Origin: CAWGCA01 sp963820955
GTDB lineage: Bacteria; Pseudomonadota; Gammaproteobacteria; Chromatiales; Chromatiaceae
Assembly (NCBI GenBank): GCA_963820955.1
Contig: CAWGCA010000033.1
Location: 1 to 64,000 of the forward strand
Reading direction: 5' to 3'
Length of the DNA: 64,000 nt
Below are positions 35,967-45,797 of this stretch, piece by piece. Within the stretch, counting starts at the first letter, position 1. Each line of letters opens with the position of its first letter. The notes below the pieces were generated by a model that was not told where the DNA came from, did no database searches, and saw nothing but the letters and a program-made list of their open reading frames with translations. Both the position numbers and the translations under genes were made by a program.

Positions 35967-38960
35967 TCAGGGAAGTGCCTGCAGCAACTGCTGTGCCTCC
36001 TCCTTCTGTCCCTCACTGCCCTCGCCCAGAACCTCGTCCAGTATACTGCGGGCACCTTCCGAATCACCCATATCCACGTAAGCCCGGGCCAGGTCAAGCT
36101 TGGTGTTGACCTCGTCTCCCATCAAATCGTTAGACCCGGCGTCCCCTTCGCTGAGGGAAGCGACGAGCTCGGACTCCTCCATCATTTCATCGATTTCTGC
36201 TCCCAGTTCCAGGTTTGTTTCCTTGCCGATAGACAACTCAAGCCCGTCCGCGTCGGATTCAGACTCGTCTGCATCGAAATCGAGTACCGGCAGTTCCAAC
36301 TTCTCACCGATAGTCTCGTCCATCGCCGGCAGTTCCAGTTCATTGGTCACTTCAGACTCCGAGGCATCCCCCGTAATCGATTCTGCGTTATCCCCGTCGG
36401 CTGTCGCGCCTTCCATGTCCAAGACCAACTCCTCACCCTCGAGATCTTCGCCCAGAGATTCCAGATCCAGAACCGTGTCTTCGTCCTGCTCATCTTCCGT
36501 ACTGTCGGTCAGCGAACTTTCTGTCTCTGCCAGCCCTAGATCCAGATCGAAATCCAGTCCGCCGTTGCCCAGTTCCTGAGCTTCCTCTTCCGCTGAGAGA
36601 TCGCCTAAATCAAGGTTATCCAGCTCATCGAGCGACGCCATCGCTTCATCTTCGCCCTCCAAGCCACCCGCCAGATCTTCCAGATCGAGTTCCCCAACCT
36701 CACTCAACTCTTGCTCCATCTCGGTGATATCATCCTCCATCGCGGTCGATCCTTGGGTCTCGCCGACTGCAGCGGCGGTAAACAGGGCCGCTGTGGGGGC
36801 AAGTTTCATACCCATGGAAATCACCTTTTCCCAGCCGACAGGATCCTTCTGTTGCATTCCGTCTCCGGCGGCCTCCTCAGCCAGCGCGGTGTAACCCTCG
36901 GCATCCTTGGTGGCAAACATGATCTCAAACAGTTTCTGTTTCAGTTCCGAACGTTGTGGGTCCTTCTCCAAGGCCTGGCGAATCAACTCTTCCGCCTGGT
37001 TATAGCGACCATAGGCTATATAGACATCGGCCTCTGCCACCGGATCGACTTCGCCCGTTTCATCCTGCAGCGAATCGATGTCGCTGGGCGAGAAGTCGCT
37101 CAGGAACGAGGTTTCCTCTGTGGTCTGCGAGACAGGCTCCGTTCCCTCCATTGCCTGCTCTGAATCCTCCCGGTCCATCGTATTGACCAGAATACTCTCC
37201 TGAAATTCGGCGCTTGCAGACTTACGTCGGCTAACCACGGCCCACATCAATGCCAGCAGAACCACAACCACCGCCACCGCGATACCCATCATCGTGGTAT
37301 CGGTTGCCAGCATCTGTAGGAAATTCCTCTTTTCCGGAGTTGCCGGCTTAGCCGTCGCTACCGGAAGTTCCTCGCTGACCGGTTCGGTCGCTTCCATCTC
37401 GGTCGTTTCTGTTGCAGCCTGTTCCGTCGCGTCAGCAACTTCGGACTCCGCAACCATCTCAGTCTCAGTCGGGTCTTCGGCAACCGTCTCCTCCGTGGCA
37501 ACCAGAAGTTCTTCACTTTCGGTCGTCTCCACCCCGGTCAGGCCTGTTTCATCGCTCAGACCCGGTTGTTCTGTGGTCTCCTCGAGAAGGGTATCCTCCT
37601 GCAGTGCCATCGGCTCTGCTTCGCCGATTTGTTCACCTTCCTCTAGAGTGACCAACTCCTCTTCGATAACGGCGACCGTTTCCTCGTCGGAGGCGGCGAC
37701 CGTTTCCTCGTCGGAGGCGGCGACCGTTTCCTCGTCGGAGGCGGCGACCGTTTCCTCATCGGAGGCGGCGACCGTTTCCTCATCGGAGGCGGCGACCGTT
37801 TCCTCATCGGAGGCGGCAGCTACTTGCAGCCTGGCCAGCTGCTCGCTCTTTAACGTGAGAAGCCGCTGTAGATCTTCGAGCTGAGACTCCAGATCCTGTA
37901 CCCGGGACTGAAGCTCTTTGCCCTCTGTTATGGCACTCTCCCGTGCCTCCTCTGCGGCGACCAGATCCTGCTGTAACTTACTGACTATCTGGGTCGGCTC
38001 ATTGCTCTCGCCTGGCCCTGCCTCGCCGATACCTTCGGGTCGTGCTGTAGCGATCTTTAACTCGGCTTCAGGCCGAATCGTTCCCGCTTCTGTATCTGCC
38101 GTAGCACTTTGACCCTCAACTCCCTCTCCAATTGCTGCTGTCTGCGGCGGCGCGGCCGATGCCTCGCTCTGATCTGCACGCCACACGTTCATTTGATTCC
38201 AAAACGCGGTTCGTGCCTCGCGCGCATCCAGCTTCATTACCTGATCCCTGGAGGGCACTCGAAGGATCTCTCCTTTTCTGAGATTGTTCACGTTGTTGGC
38301 AACAAAGGCGTGGGGATTTTCTCGGAACAGCGACATCATCATCTGCTCCTGGGTAATTCCCCGATACCGCACTTGTTCCGCGATACCCCAGAGCGTGTCG
38401 TTGCGGCGAGTTGGTCCATACTCGCTTGCGGAGCCCTCCTCGGCCCAGGAATAATCTCTGGCTCCCGCTACCGGAACTCCAGCGACAGGTGACGAGCTTT
38501 CCGACCGCGCAGAACGGGTTGCCTGGGTACCCGCTTGTTGAATAGGCGCTGGCCTCCTTTCCAAGGTGACTGGCGGATCCAGCAACACCGTATACTCCCG
38601 AAGCAGGCGTCCCTTTGGCCAGTTAACTTCGATCACAAAATCGAGGAAGGGTTCGCGAATCGGGTCGCTGCTCGAGACCCGGATGATGGTAGACCCGTCC
38701 GGCAACTGCATCGGAGAAAAGTTGAGCTTCGACAGGAAGTAAGGCCGCTCAACCCCTGCTTTCTTGAAGGCCGTTACAGACGCCAACTCGACTGTCACGT
38801 CCTCTAACTCGTCCTTGGCGACTGATAACAGCTCGATATCGGCCTTGAAGTACTGATTCAGCGCCGATTTTGTATGAATATCACCCAGACCAAGGGCATT
38901 CACGCTCCACGGTGTGACACCCAACGCGATGGCTATTGCCAGGGATAATTTACGAACCAT
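35967..38960 (-). CDS. fimV: FimV-family polar peptidoglycan-binding protein
   Basis: The 997-residue protein has a signal peptide, the FimV N-terminal domain (LGLGDIHTKSALNQYFKADIELLSV), a LysM domain at about 183-240 (NDTLWGIAEQVRYRG), a coiled coil near 325-380, and a single membrane helix near 556-578. A long acidic cytoplasmic region follows, and a C-terminal TPR-like FimV domain (LDLARAYVDMGDSEGARSILDEVL). FimV organises the cell pole and type IV pili and, in Pseudomonas, influences cAMP signalling. Six perfect 8-residue repeats lie in its periplasmic acidic part. The gene lies between asd and truA as in Pseudomonas. Confidence 0.93.
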   Translation of the reverse strand: MVRKLSLAIAIALGVTPWSVNALGLGDIHTKSALNQYFKADIELLSVAKDELEDVTVELASVTAFKKAGVERPYFLSKLNFSPMQLPDGSTIIRVSSSDPIREPFLDFVIEVNWPKGRLLREYTVLLDPPVTLERRPAPIQQAGTQATRSARSESSSPVAGVPVAGARDYSWAEEGSASEYGPTRRNDTLWGIAEQVRYRGITQEQMMMSLFRENPHAFVANNVNNLRKGEILRVPSRDQVMKLDAREARTAFWNQMNVWRADQSEASAAPPQTAAIGEGVEGQSATADTEAGTIRPEAELKIATARPEGIGEAGPGESNEPTQIVSKLQQDLVAAEEARESAITEGKELQSRVQDLESQLEDLQRLLTLKSEQLARLQVAAASDEETVAASDEETVAASDEETVAASDEETVAASDEETVAASDEETVAVIEEELVTLEEGEQIGEAEPMALQEDTLLEETTEQPGLSDETGLTGVETTESEELLVATEETVAEDPTETEMVAESEVADATEQAATETTEMEATEPVSEELPVATAKPATPEKRNFLQMLATDTTMMGIAVAVVVVLLALMWAVVSRRKSASAEFQESILVNTMDREDSEQAMEGTEPVSQTTEETSFLSDFSPSDIDSLQDETGEVDPVAEADVYIAYGRYNQAEELIRQALEKDPQRSELKQKLFEIMFATKDAEGYTALAEEAAGDGMQQKDPVGWEKVISMGMKLAPTAALFTAAAVGETQGSTAMEDDITEMEQELSEVGELDLEDLAGGLEGEDEAMASLDELDNLDLGDLSAEEEAQELGNGGLDFDLDLGLAETESSLTDSTEDEQDEDTVLDLESLGEDLEGEELVLDMEGATADGDNAESITGDASESEVTNELELPAMDETIGEKLELPVLDFDADESESDADGLELSIGKETNLELGAEIDEMMEESELVASLSEGDAGSNDLMGDEVNTKLDLARAYVDMGDSEGARSILDEVLGEGSEGQKEEAQQLLQALP
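37673..37816 (-). repeat. Six tandem 24-base repeats within fimV
   Basis: Six head-to-tail units of 24 bases encode the octapeptide AASDEETV. In plus-strand order the first three copies carry CCTCGTCGG and the last three CCTCATCGG. This shows two rounds of in-frame expansion by slippage or unequal exchange. Confidence 0.9.
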
Positions 38961-39191
38961 GCACTCCCCCTTCCTGCTTCAGTCGGTTCCGCTACCGAGC
39001 TGAAGGCTCTCCAAAAATGTGACTTCCATCTCAGTATCCAAAACGACTGGGACACCGAATATAGAATGAACGTTGTCTTTATCCGCTAACTCTATATTGA
39101 TAGGTGATTGTTAGCAAAAGTCCAGGAAACGAATAAAAGCGTCGTTCCCAGGATTTCTGGTATTTGAGCCTGGGACTCTCCCAGAATCTCC

Positions 39192-40310
39192 TTACTGCTC
39201 CAGAAGGATGCGAAGCATGCGTCGCAGCGGCTCGGCCGCCCCCCAGAGCAACTGATCACCTACGGTGAAGGCTGATAAGTACTCGTCGCCCATAGACAGC
39301 TTACGCAGGCGACCTACAGGAACCGACAGGGTTCCCGTTACCACGGCCGGCGTCAACTCCTTGATGCTCAGCTCGCGATCATTGGGTATCACCTTCACCC
39401 ATTCGTTGGCGGATGCCAGAATCCCTTCGATCTCATCTATCGGCACATTGCGAATTAACTTTATAGTCAAAGCCTGACTGTGGGAACGCATCGCCCCAAC
39501 CCGTACACAGATACCATCGATAGGTACCGGATTTTTCTCCTGCCCCAATATCTTGTTGCTTTCGACTCCCCCTTTCCACTCTTCGCGACTCTGCCCGTTC
39601 TCCATTTGTGTGTCGATCCATGGAATCAAGCTGCCGGCCAGCGGAACCCCGAAATTCTCCGTAGGAAAGGATTCACTGCGCAGGCTGTCGGCCACCAGTC
39701 GATCGATATCCAGGATCGCCGAGGACGGATCTTCCAGCAACGACTTGGCCGATTGGGCTGCGGCGCCCATCTGCTGCAGCAGTTCCCTCATGTTTTTTGC
39801 CCCCGCCCCGGAGGCGGCCTGATATGTCATGGCCGTCACCCACTCCACCAGGCCCTCGCGAAACAGTCCACCCAGGGCCATCAGCATAAGGCTCACGGTG
39901 CAATTGCCACCGATGAAGTTTCTCACGCCTCTGTGCAGGCCGTCTGTGATCACGGATAGATTGACAGGGTCAAGGACGATGACACTGTCCGGATCCATTC
40001 TCAAGGTAGACGCAGCATCGATCCAATAGCCTTTCCATCCAGACCGACGCAGTTCGCTGAAAACCGACTGAGTGTAACCGCCCCCCTGGCAGGAGACGAT
40101 GGCATCCATTGCGGCGAGCGACTTGATATCCCGGGCATCCTTCAGCGGAGGCGTCTCCTTACCTACATCCGGTCCTGCCTGCCCCAGCTGAGAGGTGGTA
40201 AAAAAGACTGGCTGGTCAATCAGATCAAAGTCATGCGCGGTCCTCATGCGTTCCATCAGCACTGATCCGACCATTCCTCTCCAACCAACAAATCCTATTT
40301 TTTTCATCAT
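39192..40310 (-). CDS. asd: Aspartate-semialdehyde dehydrogenase
   Basis: The 372-residue enzyme matches the E. coli-type Asd. It begins KKIGFVGWRGMVGSVLMERM (NADP-binding), has the catalytic cysteine in GGNCTVSLML and a conserved GAGAKNM segment. It reduces aspartyl phosphate for lysine, threonine, methionine and diaminopimelate synthesis. The second codon is also ATG, so the start could be 40307. It sits between leuB and fimV as in other Gammaproteobacteria. Confidence 0.95.
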   Translation of the reverse strand: MMKKIGFVGWRGMVGSVLMERMRTAHDFDLIDQPVFFTTSQLGQAGPDVGKETPPLKDARDIKSLAAMDAIVSCQGGGYTQSVFSELRRSGWKGYWIDAASTLRMDPDSVIVLDPVNLSVITDGLHRGVRNFIGGNCTVSLMLMALGGLFREGLVEWVTAMTYQAASGAGAKNMRELLQQMGAAAQSAKSLLEDPSSAILDIDRLVADSLRSESFPTENFGVPLAGSLIPWIDTQMENGQSREEWKGGVESNKILGQEKNPVPIDGICVRVGAMRSHSQALTIKLIRNVPIDEIEGILASANEWVKVIPNDRELSIKELTPAVVTGTLSVPVGRLRKLSMGDEYLSAFTVGDQLLWGAAEPLRRMLRILLEQ

Positions 40311-40485
40311 GTTGCACCAAAATATTAATTTTATTTAAAAGATAGCACAGCGGATTCAAAGAACACCTGAACCGCAGTTGTCTTTTACCCCATACTCTAT
40401 CCGTTGGCAGCCATCACATTGGCATGCCAGATCAACGACTCCCAACCCTGATCGACGTGGAAGTTTGACAAGCGAACCTGATTTT

Positions 40486-41568
40486 CTAACCTGCGCGCAT
40501 CGCCGCCACCACGGCGCTCCCCATCTCCGCGGTCCCTACCTGACGGGTTCCCGGAGAGTGGATATCCATCGTCCGTAGACCCTGGTCCAGAACGTCGTTG
40601 ACCGCCGATTCCACCCGCCCCGCCATCTCCGACTCATCGAGGGAATAACGCAACAGCATGGCAACTGAGAGGATAGTGGCAAGGGGATTGGCTACGCCCT
40701 TACCGGCTATATCGGGGGCGGATCCGTGAATCGGCTCGTACATACCCTTCCCATTTTCATCCAGTGAGGCGGAAGGCAGCATACCGATCGAGCCGGTCAA
40801 CATTGCAGCGCAATCGGACAAGATGTCACCGAACATATTGGTGGTGACCATCACGTCGAACTGTTTGGGCGCACGCACCAGTTGCATCGCGGCATTGTCC
40901 ACATACATGTGAGAAAGCTCGATCTCTGGATAGTCCGCTCCGACCCGAGTCGCCACTTGACGCCAGAGTTCCGTGCATTCAAGTACATTGGCCTTGTCCA
41001 CGGAACAGACCCTGCGGTTGCGCTTGAGGGCTATATCCATCGCTACACGGGTTATCCGCTCAACCTCTGATTCTCTGTATATCAGTGTGTTGTATCCCTC
41101 TTTTTCTCCATTTTCGAGAATTCGTACCCCTCGAGGCTGACCGAAGTATATGCCGCCGGTCAACTCCCTTACGATCATGAGATCAAGGCCGGATACTACT
41201 TCCGGCTTGAGGGTGGAGGCGTCTGCCAGTTGCGGGTAAAGGATGGCGGGCCGCAGATTGGCAAACAGCCCCAGTTCAGAGCGAAGCCCCAGCAACCCTT
41301 TCTCCGGTCGCACCGATATATCCAGCGGCTCCCATTTGGCCCCTCCGACGGCGCCCAGGAGTACCGCATCGGCCTCCCTGGCCAGATCCAAAGTCGCTTC
41401 CGGCAACGGATGGCCGGCAGCATCATAGGCGGCTCCGCCCACCAGCGCCTCATCCATCTCTATGTCTAACCCGAAATCATCCCGCAGGCAGTTCAGCACC
41501 CTGACCGCCTCATCGACGATCTCGGGACCAATACCGTCACCAGGTAAAACCAGAATGTTTTTACTCAT
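40486..41568 (-). CDS. leuB: 3-isopropylmalate dehydrogenase
   Basis: The 360-residue enzyme starts MSKNILVLPGDGIGPEIVDEAVRVL. It has the substrate-binding ELTGGIYFGQPRG and the NAD-binding EPIHGSAPDIAGKGVANP motifs. It catalyses the oxidative decarboxylation in leucine synthesis. The start at 41568 overlaps the leuD stop by ATGA; a 12-codon longer frame is rejected for that reason. Confidence 0.95.
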   Translation of the reverse strand: MSKNILVLPGDGIGPEIVDEAVRVLNCLRDDFGLDIEMDEALVGGAAYDAAGHPLPEATLDLAREADAVLLGAVGGAKWEPLDISVRPEKGLLGLRSELGLFANLRPAILYPQLADASTLKPEVVSGLDLMIVRELTGGIYFGQPRGVRILENGEKEGYNTLIYRESEVERITRVAMDIALKRNRRVCSVDKANVLECTELWRQVATRVGADYPEIELSHMYVDNAAMQLVRAPKQFDVMVTTNMFGDILSDCAAMLTGSIGMLPSASLDENGKGMYEPIHGSAPDIAGKGVANPLATILSVAMLLRYSLDESEMAGRVESAVNDVLDQGLRTMDIHSPGTRQVGTAEMGSAVVAAMRAG

Positions 41569-42227
41569 GCGCCTGTCCTGTCTGTTCCGCCTGAAAAGAC
41601 CCATGGGGCCTCTATCCGACGTTTCTCCTCAAAGGCACGGATCTCGTCGCCGTGCTGAAGCGATAGTCCAATGTCATCCAGCCCCTCCAGCAGACAGTGT
41701 TTACGGAAGGGGTCCACTTGAAACGGGATCACATCACCGTCCTCGGAGCGGAGTTCCTGCGATGGGAGATCCACCGTCAGGTTCAATACCTCGCTCTGCA
41801 TCGCTTTCTGAAATAGTTCATCTATCAATTCTTCTTTTAATACAATTGGTAATAATCCATTTTTAAAGCAATTACTAAAAAATATATCGGCATAACTCGG
41901 GGCAATAATGACCCGAAACCCGAAATCCTCCAGCGCCCAGGGGGCGTGTTCGCGCGACGAGCCGCAACCAAAATTGTCTCTCGCCAACAGTACCTTCGCA
42001 TCCTGATAGCGAGGGTCGTTCAGCACGAAATCCGGGTTACGCGGGCGATTACTGCAATCCATCCCCGGTTCGCCTTGATCCAGATAACGCCATTCGTCAA
42101 AGAGATAAGGACCAAAGCCCGTACGATTAATGGATTTCAGGAACTGCTTGGGAATGATCGCGTCCGTATCCACGTTGGCGCGATCCAGCGGGGCCACAAC
42201 CCCTGTAAAAACAGTGAATTTTTTCAT
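41565..42227 (-). CDS. leuD: 3-isopropylmalate dehydratase small subunit
   Basis: The 220-residue protein contains DRANVDTDAIIPKQFLK and the swivel-domain motif DNFGCGSSREHAPWAL, diagnostic of LeuD. With LeuC it isomerises 2-isopropylmalate to 3-isopropylmalate. It lies 11 bases after leuC and overlaps leuB. Confidence 0.95.
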   Translation of the reverse strand: MKKFTVFTGVVAPLDRANVDTDAIIPKQFLKSINRTGFGPYLFDEWRYLDQGEPGMDCSNRPRNPDFVLNDPRYQDAKVLLARDNFGCGSSREHAPWALEDFGFRVIIAPSYADIFFSNCFKNGLLPIVLKEELIDELFQKAMQSEVLNLTVDLPSQELRSEDGDVIPFQVDPFRKHCLLEGLDDIGLSLQHGDEIRAFEEKRRIEAPWVFSGGTDRTGA

Positions 42228-42238
42228 TGTATCGAATC

Positions 42239-43644
42239 CTATAAATCCCGCACATCTGTGAAATGGCCCGTCACCGCGGCGGCGGCGGCCATAGCGGGAC
42301 TCACCAGATGAGTGCGGCCGCCCTGACCCTGGCGCCCCTCAAAGTTCCGATTGGAGGTGGAGGCACAGCGTTCGCCGGGTTTGAGGCGATCAGCGTTCAT
42401 AGCCAGGCACATGGAACACCCGGGTTCCCGCCATTCGAAACCCGCTTCGACAAAAATCTGATCCAGTCCCTCGGCCTCCGCCTGCTGTTTGACCAGGCCG
42501 GAGCCCGGAACCACTAAGGCCTGAACGATACCGACGGCAACCTTGCGCCCCTTGACAACCTCGGCTGCAGCGCGAAGATCCTCGATCCGACCATTGGTGC
42601 AGGAACCGATAAACACATGGTCGGGCCGAATATCGGAGATCGGGACTCCTGGCTCGAGTCCCATGTACTCGAGCGCTCGACGCAAGCCATCCGCCCTGGT
42701 GGCATCAGTCTCGGTGGCTGGATCGGGAATCCTGCCACCCACCGGCAGCACCATCTCGGGCGAAGTACCCCAGGTCACCTGTGGCTCGATCTCCGCTGCA
42801 TCGATCATAACCACCCGGTCAAACTGTGCATCTTCGTCGCTACAGAGTTTACGCCAGGCCGCCTCCGCCCGGGTCCATAGTTCACCTGTTGGTGCATAGG
42901 GCAGCCCTTTGAGAAATTCGATGGTGGTGTCGTCTACCGCCACCAGCCCGGCACGGGCCCCGGCCTCGATGGCCATGTTGCACACGGTCAAACGGCCCTC
43001 CATGGATAAGGCCCCGGATAGCATTGCCGGAAAATTCGATCACATAGCCAGTACCGCCAGCGGTGCCCAATATTCCGATAATCGCCAGTACTATATCCTT
43101 GGCGGTAATACCGGGACCCAAGTTCACCCTCCACGCTCACTAACATGGATTTGGACTTCTTCTGGATCAGGCACTGGGTGGCCAGTACATGCTCCACCTC
43201 CGATGTACCAATACCGAAAGCCAATGCACCAAAGGCGCCATGGGTAGCCGTATGGGAATCGCCGCAGACCACCGTCATGCCAGGTAGAATAAGCCCCTGC
43301 TCCGCCCCCATCACGTGAACTATGCCCTGCCGGATGTCACCCATACCGAATTCGGTGATGCCGAACTCCTGGCAGTTGCGGTTGAGGGTCTCCACCTGCA
43401 GGCGGGCGATGGGATCTTCGATTCCCCGATCTCGCTCCCGGGTCGGCACATTGTGATCCGGAGTCGCGATGCTGGCACTGGCTCGCCAGGGCTTTCGCCC
43501 TGCCAGCCGCAATCCTTCAAAGGCCTGTGGCGAGGTCACCTCATGCACCAGTTGTCGGTCGATATAAAGCAGCGCCGTGCCGTCCTCGTCGGTACGCACC
43601 AGATGCTCTTCCCAAATCTTATCGTAGAGGGTTTGCTTGCTCAT
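42239..43644 (-). pseudogene. leuC: 3-isopropylmalate dehydratase large subunit, two single-base insertions
   Basis: The protein is a clear LeuC, from MSKQTLYDKIWEEHLV to the C-terminal YGHLVSP-like end (GGRTHLVSPAMAAAAAVTGHFTDVRDL). The aconitase-type iron-sulfur cysteines are present in IGSCTNGR and GCSMCLAMN. The frame breaks twice. One extra G occurs near 43120 after VSVEGEL, and one extra G in the GGGG run near 43027 after NAIR. Removing both gives 1404 bases and a normal 467-residue protein. Both insertions sit in G-runs, which points to base-calling error. It is divergent from the LysR gene at 43796. Confidence 0.88.
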
Positions 43645-43724
43645 GATTCCTTAACTCTCGGGTTGCGGAAACAACAGCATAGGACGGAAAAAAACATAAA
43701 ACAAATTCATCTTTTTTATATTTT

Positions 43725-43743
43725 ATATTCTAATATGGAATAT
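43725..43743. promoter_or_regulatory. Candidate LysR-type operator between leuC and the LysR gene
   Basis: ATATTC and GAATAT form perfect 6-base arms around TAATATG, giving the T-N11-A arrangement typical of LysR-regulator binding sites. It lies in the short divergent intergenic region, where such regulators usually bind. Confidence 0.6.
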
Positions 43744-43795
43744 ATTATCTCAATAAAGGATACGTCCGAATGACGCCACTGAACGGAGCCCATTC

Positions 43796-44662
43796 TTGGA
43801 TTTCAACACTTTAAATGCCTTTGTCGCAGTAGCAAATGCAGCATCTTTCTCCCAAGCCGCCGAGCAGCTACATCTGACCCAGCCTGCAGTGAGCAAACGA
43901 GTGGCGACCCTGGAACATGAGCTTGGCACCCGCCTGTTCGACCGGATTGGTCGCAGCACACGTCTGACGGAAGCGGGCCATCAGCTGCTTCCCCGCGCAC
44001 GGCAGATGTTGCAGGAAGTGGCGGATATCCGTCGCAGTATTTCCAATCTGAGTGGCGAAGTCGGAGGTCTGCTCTGCATGGGGACCAGTCATCATATCGG
44101 ACTTCGTCGACTCCCCCCCATGCTCCAGGAATACAGTCAGCGTTTTCCGCAGGTAAAGCTGGACATCCGTTTTATGGACTCGGAGTCCGCCTGCTCAGCG
44201 GTGGAACAGGGTGATCTTGAACTCGCAGTAGTCACCTTGCCACCAAATCCATCCGGACATCTGGCGCTGCAGGAGATTTGGAGGGACCCGCTCTGTTTCG
44301 TTGTGGGGAGGGGCCACCCTCTTGTTAAGGTCGTGTCTCCCAGTCTGGAGCAGATAGCCGAATACCCTGCCGTGCTGGCGGCCCGTGGGACCTACACCCG
44401 GGAGATTCTGGAGCAGGCGGTGCAACCGATGAATCTCGCCATTCAGATCAGCATGGCAACCAATTACCTGGAGACACTGAAGATGCTGGCGAGTATCGGT
44501 CTTGGATGGAGTCTGTTGCCGGAGACTATGACCAAGGATGGCGATCTGGTGGTATTGGATATCCGACGGATCCGGCTCAACCGTTCGCTGGGTATAGTTA
44601 CCCACCGTCGCCGAACCCTTTCAAACGCGGCGCAGGAGATGATCGAAATCTGCGGCCGTTGA
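43796..44662 (+). CDS. LysR-family transcriptional regulator divergent from leuCDB
   Basis: The 288-residue protein has the LysR winged helix (MDFNTLNAFVAVANAASFSQAAEQLHLTQPAVSKRVATLE) and a periplasmic-binding-like effector domain. It starts at TTG with GGAG seven bases upstream. The family resembles CysB/CbbR-like group members that keep a long linker helix. The divergent position and the operator-like palindrome suggest control of leucine synthesis, but the ligand is unknown. Confidence 0.85.
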   Translation: MDFNTLNAFVAVANAASFSQAAEQLHLTQPAVSKRVATLEHELGTRLFDRIGRSTRLTEAGHQLLPRARQMLQEVADIRRSISNLSGEVGGLLCMGTSHHIGLRRLPPMLQEYSQRFPQVKLDIRFMDSESACSAVEQGDLELAVVTLPPNPSGHLALQEIWRDPLCFVVGRGHPLVKVVSPSLEQIAEYPAVLAARGTYTREILEQAVQPMNLAIQISMATNYLETLKMLASIGLGWSLLPETMTKDGDLVVLDIRRIRLNRSLGIVTHRRRTLSNAAQEMIEICGR

Positions 44663-44669
44663 TCGATTC

Positions 44670-45797
44670 TCAATCGACCGCGTACTTTATCTCTTTGGTC
44701 ATGGCCGAGAGGCAGTGCTGAGTCGCGTCTATACGTACCTGGGGACGATAGCGCCCATTCAGAAAGGCCCCGGCATACGACGGTATCTCCGGTGCACTGA
44801 GAAAACGCTGTTCTGAAAACTGAATGCGCTTCTGGCCCGGTAGTATCTGAAGCAGCCGGTTCTTCTGCATCTCTTTTTTTACCCGGGCGATTACCCTCCG
44901 GTGGAGTTCCTGGTACTCCGGATACTCTTTCAGCACGGCCGCCCCTTCCAGTAATCCCTCCACCGAATAGCAGCTGTTGGCTCGATATTTCACCTCAGGT
45001 CTGAGCTCTTCGATGAATGACCTTACCTGCAGAGCAATAAACTCTGCGAACCGCCGCTGCCGGCTGGTCTGATGACGGGCCGCTGCCGCCATCACGCCCC
45101 AATGGAAAAATCCAATGTCGGGCGGGTCAGCGTAGTTCGCGATCATAAACCGATCCGCCCGCTGCAGGGCTTGCACCACTCGCGTATCATCTGGGAACTC
45201 CCGCTGGTAGAGCGCAAGCGACAGCCAAATTTCGCCGTTGGAATAGGGTGATTGCTGCTCGCTGCCGGGGCCACTGGCAAAGCCTCCGTCTGGCATCTGC
45301 AACGCAAGCAGCCCCTTTACCCAATCCTTTGAGATCTGACTGAAATCGTCACCAACCTTATCCTCGGAGGCTATCAAGGCTGACAACAGGGCCAACGCGG
45401 TGGCCCCCGCTTTTGCCTTTTTTAGAGAACCATTGAACGTCAACAACCGCCCCCCCTGCCATTCGACGGAGGCTGCCTGAAATCCCTGCAACGCCTTCCT
45501 GAGTGCGCCGTTTATACTGCTGTTCGGGAACAAGGCCTGGTACTCCGCCAGTGAGTAGGCAGTGCCTGCCTGGCGAACGATATTGTCTTTGGACGAATCG
45601 GTGCCGGTTAGAAAATCATGCTCATAGGAAAAAAATCCACTGCTGAGCTGGGAGTGCAGCAAATGGTTCGCGGCCATCGCCGCCCTTTCGGCTACCCCGA
45701 TCTCTTCGCCCGCCAGCGCCGCCAACGGCAGAAACATAGACATAATCAGGGCTTGCGCCCAATGTGACAATGCGCGCCTCAAACGTCCTGCTTTCAT
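44670..45797 (-). CDS. Secreted alpha/alpha-toroid (terpenoid-cyclase-like) protein of unknown function
   Basis: The 375-residue protein has a signal peptide (cleavage after PLAALA, about residue 29) and helical repeats typical of alpha/alpha toroids: GYSLAEYQALF-like, ALLALQMPDGGFASGPGSEQQSPYSNGEIWLSLALY and FFHWGVMAAAARH segments. Toroids of this kind occur in terpene cyclases, prenyltransferases, complement C3 and glycan-active enzymes. No catalytic DxDD motif of a cyclase is present. Its start overlaps the stop of the lipoprotein gene upstream (TAATG), so the two are translated together. The context of an ECF sigma factor suggests an envelope-stress role. Confidence 0.72.
   Translation of the reverse strand: MKAGRLRRALSHWAQALIMSMFLPLAALAGEEIGVAERAAMAANHLLHSQLSSGFFSYEHDFLTGTDSSKDNIVRQAGTAYSLAEYQALFPNSSINGALRKALQGFQAASVEWQGGRLLTFNGSLKKAKAGATALALLSALIASEDKVGDDFSQISKDWVKGLLALQMPDGGFASGPGSEQQSPYSNGEIWLSLALYQREFPDDTRVVQALQRADRFMIANYADPPDIGFFHWGVMAAAARHQTSRQRRFAEFIALQVRSFIEELRPEVKYRANSCYSVEGLLEGAAVLKEYPEYQELHRRVIARVKKEMQKNRLLQILPGQKRIQFSEQRFLSAPEIPSYAGAFLNGRYRPQVRIDATQHCLSAMTKEIKYAVD

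Noticed and set aside
39120..39190. Terminator downstream of asd
   Set aside because: CCCAGG and CCTGGG can pair but with a long loop and no T-run, so it was not listed.
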